A stretch of 64,000 bases of DNA from Diospyros lotus (Eukaryota > Streptophyta > Magnoliopsida > Ericales > Ebenaceae), in NCBI RefSeq assembly GCF_014633365.1, contig NC_068338.1, positions 18,858,616 through 18,922,615 of the forward strand, written 5' to 3'. Under the pieces are notes generated by a model. The model searched no databases. It was not told the DNA's origin and saw only the letters and a program-made list of their open reading frames with translations. The translations under genes and the position numbers were made by a program. Below, one piece after another: positions 58,879-64,000 of this stretch. The number at the start of each line of letters is the position of its first letter. Within the stretch, counting starts at the first letter, position 1.

Positions 58879-59230
58879 TGTCAGCCTCTGATGTTCTGTG
58901 AATAGTGTAGCCATAATTCTCCAAGGGCGTGACAGAATAATAGGAGTATCTGATGCTGGTGTGCATGTCAGGATAGTTGCCTTGGTTTTCGTGCCAGACC
59001 GTTTGGTCAGGGACGTTGCACTAGGACGATTAAGTGGTCCATACTGTGTTGTTCATGTGGGATGTCAGCCTAGGGTGTTGTCTGGATAGTGTAGCCGTAA
59101 TTCTCCAAGGGCGTGACGGAATAATAGGGGTATTTGATGCTAGTGTGCATGTCAGGATAGCCGCCTTGATTTTCGTGCCAGGATGTTTGGCCAGGGAATT
59201 TGCACTAGGATGACTAAGTGGTCCATGTGA
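58879..59230 (+). repeat. 184-bp tandem duplication in the family A LTR
   Basis: TGTCAGCC at 58879 recurs at 59063; both copies share TTCTCCAAGGGCGTGAC, GTGCATGTCAGGATAG and TTAAGTGGTCCAT/CTAAGTGGTCCAT. The second copy is slightly diverged, so the duplication is not recent. Confidence 0.85.
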
Positions 59231-59914
59231 AATTTTGGAGTTGGGATTGTATGGTGGTTCCCGGATGCTTAGAGTGGAAGCGCGATCTGGAAAGATTTGT
59301 TGGCTTGCCCTTCTTAAGCTAGAATCGCGTCATGTTGTCGAGTCAGTATGGTGGCATAACTTGTAGAGAAATTGCTCTTTTCCCGTGGTAGGGTTAAGCG
59401 TGTGGGATTTTCTTGGGCTAGGGCTTACCAGGTGTATTGGTTTATTTCATTTCTTGCATTCATTCATGAAAAATGTGATTTTGAACTCTCACTTAGATGA
59501 TTCACCATCTAATTTGGACTATATCCCTAGAATATTCAAACGTTCCAGGTGAAGGCAGCGGTGCAAAAGGAAAGGGAATTGCCGAAGAGTGACGGCGATT
59601 AGCTGATAGCTTGTAATATGTCGCTTTCAATAATGTTATTTATTTTGAGGACGTCTTGTAAGTGTTAGTTTAACTTTATATTATAAATAAAGTGGTTTCG
59701 GTTATGACCTGTTAAGGTTTTGATCTAGTTTCCGCATTTGTGTTGGTGAACCTGTCTTAGTTTATTGATGGTTCATAGTTGATATACTGAGAAGATGTAA
59801 TGGGATCTTTGAGGAACGGTTTTTGGGTTGGGTTTTTGTTGTTTCTTTGGAAAAAAAAATTTATATCCCTAGAATCTTACGGTACCTAACGCCCTAGGAG
59901 AGCAGAGTGTTACA

Positions 59915-60106
59915 TGTGTAGTTTAAAAGCTATTGTAATAGCGTTTTACAAAAGCTAGTGTCCCCTAGCTTTGGCAAAAAACGCTACACAGTTGACCGAC
60001 AAAAATACTATTCTGCCCTCAAGCTACATCTTCTTCTCCTCCTTTGCTCTCTTCCCATCATCTTCCCTTTGCTTTTGGCCATTACTGCCACTGGCGCTAC
60101 CGTTGC
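59915..60106. other. unassigned flank between two solo LTRs
   Basis: Holds part of the possible MITE (59915-59990) and then a pyrimidine-rich piece (60020-60106) that continues, after the family D LTR, into the proline/alanine-rich text at 62649-62765. May be a captured gene fragment. Confidence 0.35.
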
Positions 60107-62648
60107 TGTAGCACCCCGAAATTTGAAAATAAATAATAATTATGAATTCTGATGTTTGAGATTATTATTGAATATTTTGAGAATTTAGTTAATAGTTGAT
60201 AATTATTAATTATCGGGTATTAGGAGATTTAAAGAGAAATAATAATTTATGATATTTTGAGGAAATAAATAATTAAATATATATTTTTTAAATATTTAGG
60301 AATTTAAAAAAATGTTAAATATATTATATCTTAATTGAGAATATGTAAAGGAAATGAAAGATGCTCATGGGGTATAGTACATAATTAATGAAATGTGTTA
60401 CTTATTATATTATATATATGGAGAGAAAGGTTAGATAAGTTGTTGGAAATTTCCAGCAACTAAGAGGCACCAAGCAGTCCCGTTTTAGGTGGAGTGGGCA
60501 GCACTCTTGGCTGTCACGTGGCAACTTCCCAGCCATCCACTCTTTGCTTATTTAAGCCACAACTCCATCCCTTAACTGAGAAGCGAATCAGGCGTTCCTG
60601 AAGCAACAGAAATTGAAGAAAAATTTGAAGAAGAAGAAGCGACGCCCAGAGAAGAAGAAAGCATGCGAAAAGGGTAATTTTGGGAGAAATTAAGGGTTTA
60701 ATAAAGGTTTAATTGGGTTTTAATTAGTCAGGTACGTAAAGAATTATGTATTAAACATTTTGTACAGTAAAAATTTCATTTTGGGTCTAATTTTATTAAT
60801 TTTGGGAGGTTAATCTATTTTACAGTGTGTATTAATTTGGTGGTGTTCAAGCATGAAAATGCTGTAATCAGCTTAAACAAGGCAAGCTCCCGCTACCCTT
60901 GCGATCTTTTTCCATTTTGTGAATCTCATGCCTTTCCTTAATTCGTTTCGGTTTCGCGTATTAATTATACTAAATCAGGATTCTATTAGCGTGATTTAAT
61001 TTAAAATAAATATGTGATTTATTGGGATTTTATTTGCGGTGCGCCTACATGGGATTTTAGACAGCTAAATTATTTATATTACACGATAAATTTATTTAAT
61101 TAAAGTTACAATTTTATTTAGTGCCAGGAAACGTTTTATTTCGCAGTGGAAGCGCAAGAAAAGCAAGGAACAGCCGAGTAAAGGCAAGCTCCTAACCCTC
61201 TCTTCATGTTCTTTAATTCCCATGAGAGACTCCGTGGTTTCTCGTATTTTATCTCATCCCTTACTCTGATTCAGCGCCTAGCATTCTTTATTGAATTATT
61301 ATTCATTTGTTTTAATTTAAATTAAATCCGAGACTTCTAGAACCTTATTCGTTGTGATCCTACGGGGGTTTGTACCGCCCCCAGTCCTTTCAGAATGATG
61401 TTGAACCCAGCTTGGGGACTTGGTTCCTAGACGTGTGGGTTTATTTACGATTTTATCTGGTTTATTTACGATTCGGTTGAGCTATCGAGCAGTGGGGCAG
61501 GGGTCGGCTGTTTGGTGACGTTGGGGTAGACTATTGTATGGCCCTGATGTGGACCGTCGGGTGGACACTCCTAGTCACTGGCCGTTGACCGGTGCGGGGC
61601 ACTGCTAACTAGCTCTGCCAGTATGTGATTTACTACACGATTAGATTCATTATATTACTGTTCATGATTTGATATGCACATGGGTACGAGTTACATGTTG
61701 GGATATTCATTTATTGAGTATGCTTGGACACGGACATTCTAGTATGGTTAGGTTGCATCTGGCATGGGCATATGCATCGCGTTTGGTTTACTATGTGAGC
61801 GGAGCATGGCCTGATGCCTGGATGTATAAGCGCCTGTATCACGTTGATGCTCACTATGCCATTGCATTTCTATGTGCATTGTATGGCTACTGGTATTTAT
61901 TAGTTCTCGGACAGGAGGACCGTTCCGAGAGAGCCTATGGCTTGGGTGTCGGGAGTACCGACATGGACACACGGGTGACGGGAGCACCGACCTGGGATAG
62001 CGCGCGCAGGTTTGTTGGAGATACATGTTGTCTTTCAGGGCAGCGGTAGGTTGGTATGGGACTTTGGTGCCGTGTGTCTTGTGTGGGCCCCAAGGACTGA
62101 TATATGCTTTCATTATGCTATATTATTATTGTGTGGTAGCGTCTCATGGCTTGTGTGTGTGCTTGGGGGTTGGTGTTCTGGGGAAAAGTTTATTGGATTT
62201 ATACAGCCTTCAGTCATTCCTTTCTTATGCTTGCTGAGTCTCTCGACTCACTTTGCTTTCCATTATTCCAGGTAGTGGCAGCGTGGGTCCGGGCAAGGGA
62301 GTCAGCTTCTAGTGGCAGAGTCGGTATGGTGTACAGGCAGTCCCGTTTGTCCCTGTCAATTCTGATGTCTGAGTAGGATTTACTCTATTATTTTTACTGT
62401 GTCAGGTCTTTCCTCGAGTCTCGTGTATGTTGGCACAAGAGTCTGTGTTTATTTATTTATCATGTGACCACTGTGCTAACGGGGTACCCGTAGTGCATGC
62501 ATGTGTTTAGCTTCGCTTCCGCTGTTCTTATTTTCGAGTATGCATGCCAAGGTGGTTTTTGTCATGTGGTCATTCTTTTTCTCCTCCCGTAGGCGCTCCC
62601 GTTCGGGTAGTCCAGGTGGGTGGGGATATTCGGGCGGGGGTGCTTACA
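60107..62648 (+). mobile_element. solo LTR, family D (plus strand)
   Basis: Starts TGTAGCACCCCGAAATTTG and ends GGGGGTGCTTACA, flanked by GTTGC (60102-60106) and GTTGT (62649-62653). It is the inverted homologue of 13390-15391, with shared phrases such as TGTTGAACCCAGCTTGG and GTGTACAGGCAGTCCC. 2.5 kb, no internal genes. Open frames at 61669-62376 resemble those in the other copy only through DNA similarity. Confidence 0.8.
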
Positions 62649-62765
62649 GTTGTCGCCATCGCCCCTTCTCCAGATTTGCCATCGCCGTCATCCAACTGGG
62701 CTGCCGCCGTCGCCCCTCCTCCAGATCTGCCATCAGCCGCTGTTCTTGTTGTCCTTCTCGCGCAA
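62649..62765 (+). other. GC-rich proline/alanine-type fragment
   Basis: Tandem-like phrases TCGCC..CCTTCTCCAGAT..GCCATC.GCC suggest a short coding or simple-repeat fragment split by the family D insertion; product unknown. Confidence 0.3.
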
Positions 62766-62870
62766 GTGCAACATATATATATATTATATGTTATATGTAT
62801 ATACATATAACACAAAATAATATATATTATTATATACAACATATATAATATATAGTAATATTGTAGTAAT
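62766..62870. repeat. AT microsatellite and palindromes
   Basis: ATAT repeats with the perfect palindrome GTTATATGTATATACATATAAC at about 62789-62810 (written as two arms of 11 bases) followed by more TATA words. Not a coding region. Confidence 0.7.
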
Positions 62871-63130
62871 ATATTTTTAATAATTATGTATAATGTATTA
62901 ACATTTAATAATAAAATTTTACATCATTTAACATCATGTCTATTTTAGTCTTTTTGTCAAGTTTTAATAACTTATCAACTCTTTTAAACCAAACACATAA
63001 ATATTAATTGATAGCTTAAAAGCACATTTATTTAAATACATTATCAACTTAAACGCTGTCTAACTTTTAACTTGAAAGCTAAATAACTTAAAAGTTATGA
63101 AAAAAATCGGTAAGCCAAACAACCTCTAAG
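62871..63130. repeat. possible MITE right end
   Basis: AAGCTTAAAAG-type words (GCTTAAAAGCAC, TTTTAACTTGAAAGC, CTTAAAAGTTATG) end in TAAGCCAAACAACC at 63111-63124, a form common at the ends of plant hAT-like MITEs. See the partner at 54360. Confidence 0.4.
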
Positions 63131-64000
63131 GTGATGATGTAGAAGAGCGACCCCTATAACTTAAGAGATTAGTTTGGTGTGGGTGTTCATGTGATGTATG
63201 ATTCTTTTGATTTGGTTTGGTTTGGTCTGGTCTGGGACAGGTTCCAAATTAGTTTGATTGTGTGACAAACTGCAGTGATCGAAGGCATAAATTTGCAATT
63301 TAGACAAGAAATAGGAAAACAAAAACATTAATGTAATGTTGAATACTGGTGTTATGTATCCAATGCAGCACCGCGGACAATTTGTCCTGAGTTAATGGAG
63401 ATCAAGTTACAGTTCATTTTTTTTTTTGGAACTACGCCCCATCAATGACATCCCCTTTATTTATCTATGGTTGGGTGGACTATGAATAATCCCACCTAAT
63501 GCCATTGGTTTGATTTTTAAGTTTCTTTTTTGTTAATTTGATTTGATTGTATCTAATTTTACTTTATTCTTATCCCTAATATGTGGACATGGGCTCAAGA
63601 CTTAAAATGAGAAGTATCGAGAGACCTTCTCAAATAAAGGGTCTCCTGTGACCTTCTTAGAGAACTCCAAGAAGAGGCATGACACCTTTCCACATAAGAC
63701 CAAAGTCTTAAGAAAATTCCTAAGGTCTCTTGGAAACCCTACGGCATTTTTCACAATAGAGATGTGAAAACATATCTCTATGACTTTTTGGATAATTGTG
63801 TAACAGATAGATCAATGTCAATTCCGAGAAATCAGGGATAGCTATCACTACCTCCTTAGCTTAATTATAAATAGCTAAGAGCTCATTCTCCCAAGTCCCT
63901 GCTAAGGAGGTCTACAATTTCATTTGAAAATCTAACTTATATATTGGAGTGTTTACGTAGGATATTTTCGATGGCCTCTAATAATTTTTATTTTGCAAAA
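63131..64000. other. unassigned right flank
   Basis: No gene recognised. 63590-63960 is less AT-rich and has a TATAAATAGC box (63865-63874) followed by LTR-like text, so it may be the start of another LTR that continues past the window. Confidence 0.4.

Larger units (their letters stand above)
54470..59914 (+). mobile_element. solo LTR, family A, next to ascorbate oxidase (with nested solo LTR)
   Basis: Starts TGTAATACTCGG and ends GAGTGTTACA with perfect TGTGT duplications (54465-54469 and 59915-59919). The LTR is about 2.75 kb once the nested element at 55620-58312 is set aside. It is homologous to 20553-22886. A clear TATA box (TATAAATA, 55213-55220) and a 184-base tandem duplication (58879-59230) are inside. 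No internal retrotransposon genes. It starts 89 bases after the oxidase stop codon and points in the same direction. Confidence 0.9.

Overview
The window is nuclear DNA of a flowering plant, probably a dicot. It is AT-rich, carries nested LTR retrotransposons of recognisable plant lineages (Copia, Tat-type Gypsy, chromodomain-bearing Tekay/Del-type Gypsy) and CACTA, hAT and PIF/Harbinger-like DNA transposons, and has one spliced host gene. No bacterial-type operons, tRNA, rRNA or CRISPR arrays were seen. The species cannot be named from the sequence.

Layout. 1-7859 is AT-rich repeat debris holding a GTTTCGAAAC-rich solo LTR (4199-5937) and the terminal region of a CACTA element ending at 7859. 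That end cuts into the 5' LTR of a short gag-only Copia element (7860-11391), which itself sits in the RNase H region of an older minus-strand Copia pol (11392-13260). 13390-15391 is a solo LTR. 16412-28563 is a complete but mutated minus-strand Tat-lineage Gypsy element with target duplication ATAAG, an antisense extra gene and a tandem-repeat 3' region; a solo LTR (20553-22886) splits its integrase. 28564-30270 holds a broken host-like gene fragment and a cluster of eight hairpins. About 30270-40943 is a plus-strand chromodomain Gypsy element with a MITE in its 5' LTR, a solo LTR in its integrase and an inversion at the start of its 3' LTR; it interrupts a minus-strand hAT transposase (40944-43444). 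44823-49751 is a CACTA element that seems to carry a captured exon.

The one credible host gene is at 50224-54381: a five-exon L-ascorbate oxidase (multicopper oxidase) of 576 codons with TATA box, signal peptide and clean splice sites. Its first copper motif reads HWDG instead of HWHG, so one type-3 copper ligand is missing. Just 89 bases after its stop codon lies a solo LTR (54470-59914) that carries another solo LTR (55620-58312); a further solo LTR (60107-62648) follows.

Seven solo LTRs lie in this window, four of them with perfect or, in three cases, one-mismatch 5-base target duplications, against only three elements with paired LTRs. Repeated insertion followed by LTR-LTR recombination explains most of the sequence. 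I did not find a convincing new multi-gene biological system; the best leads are the altered oxidase, the hairpin cluster, the palindrome-array LTRs, the exon-carrying CACTA element and the leader ORF of the chromodomain Gypsy element.
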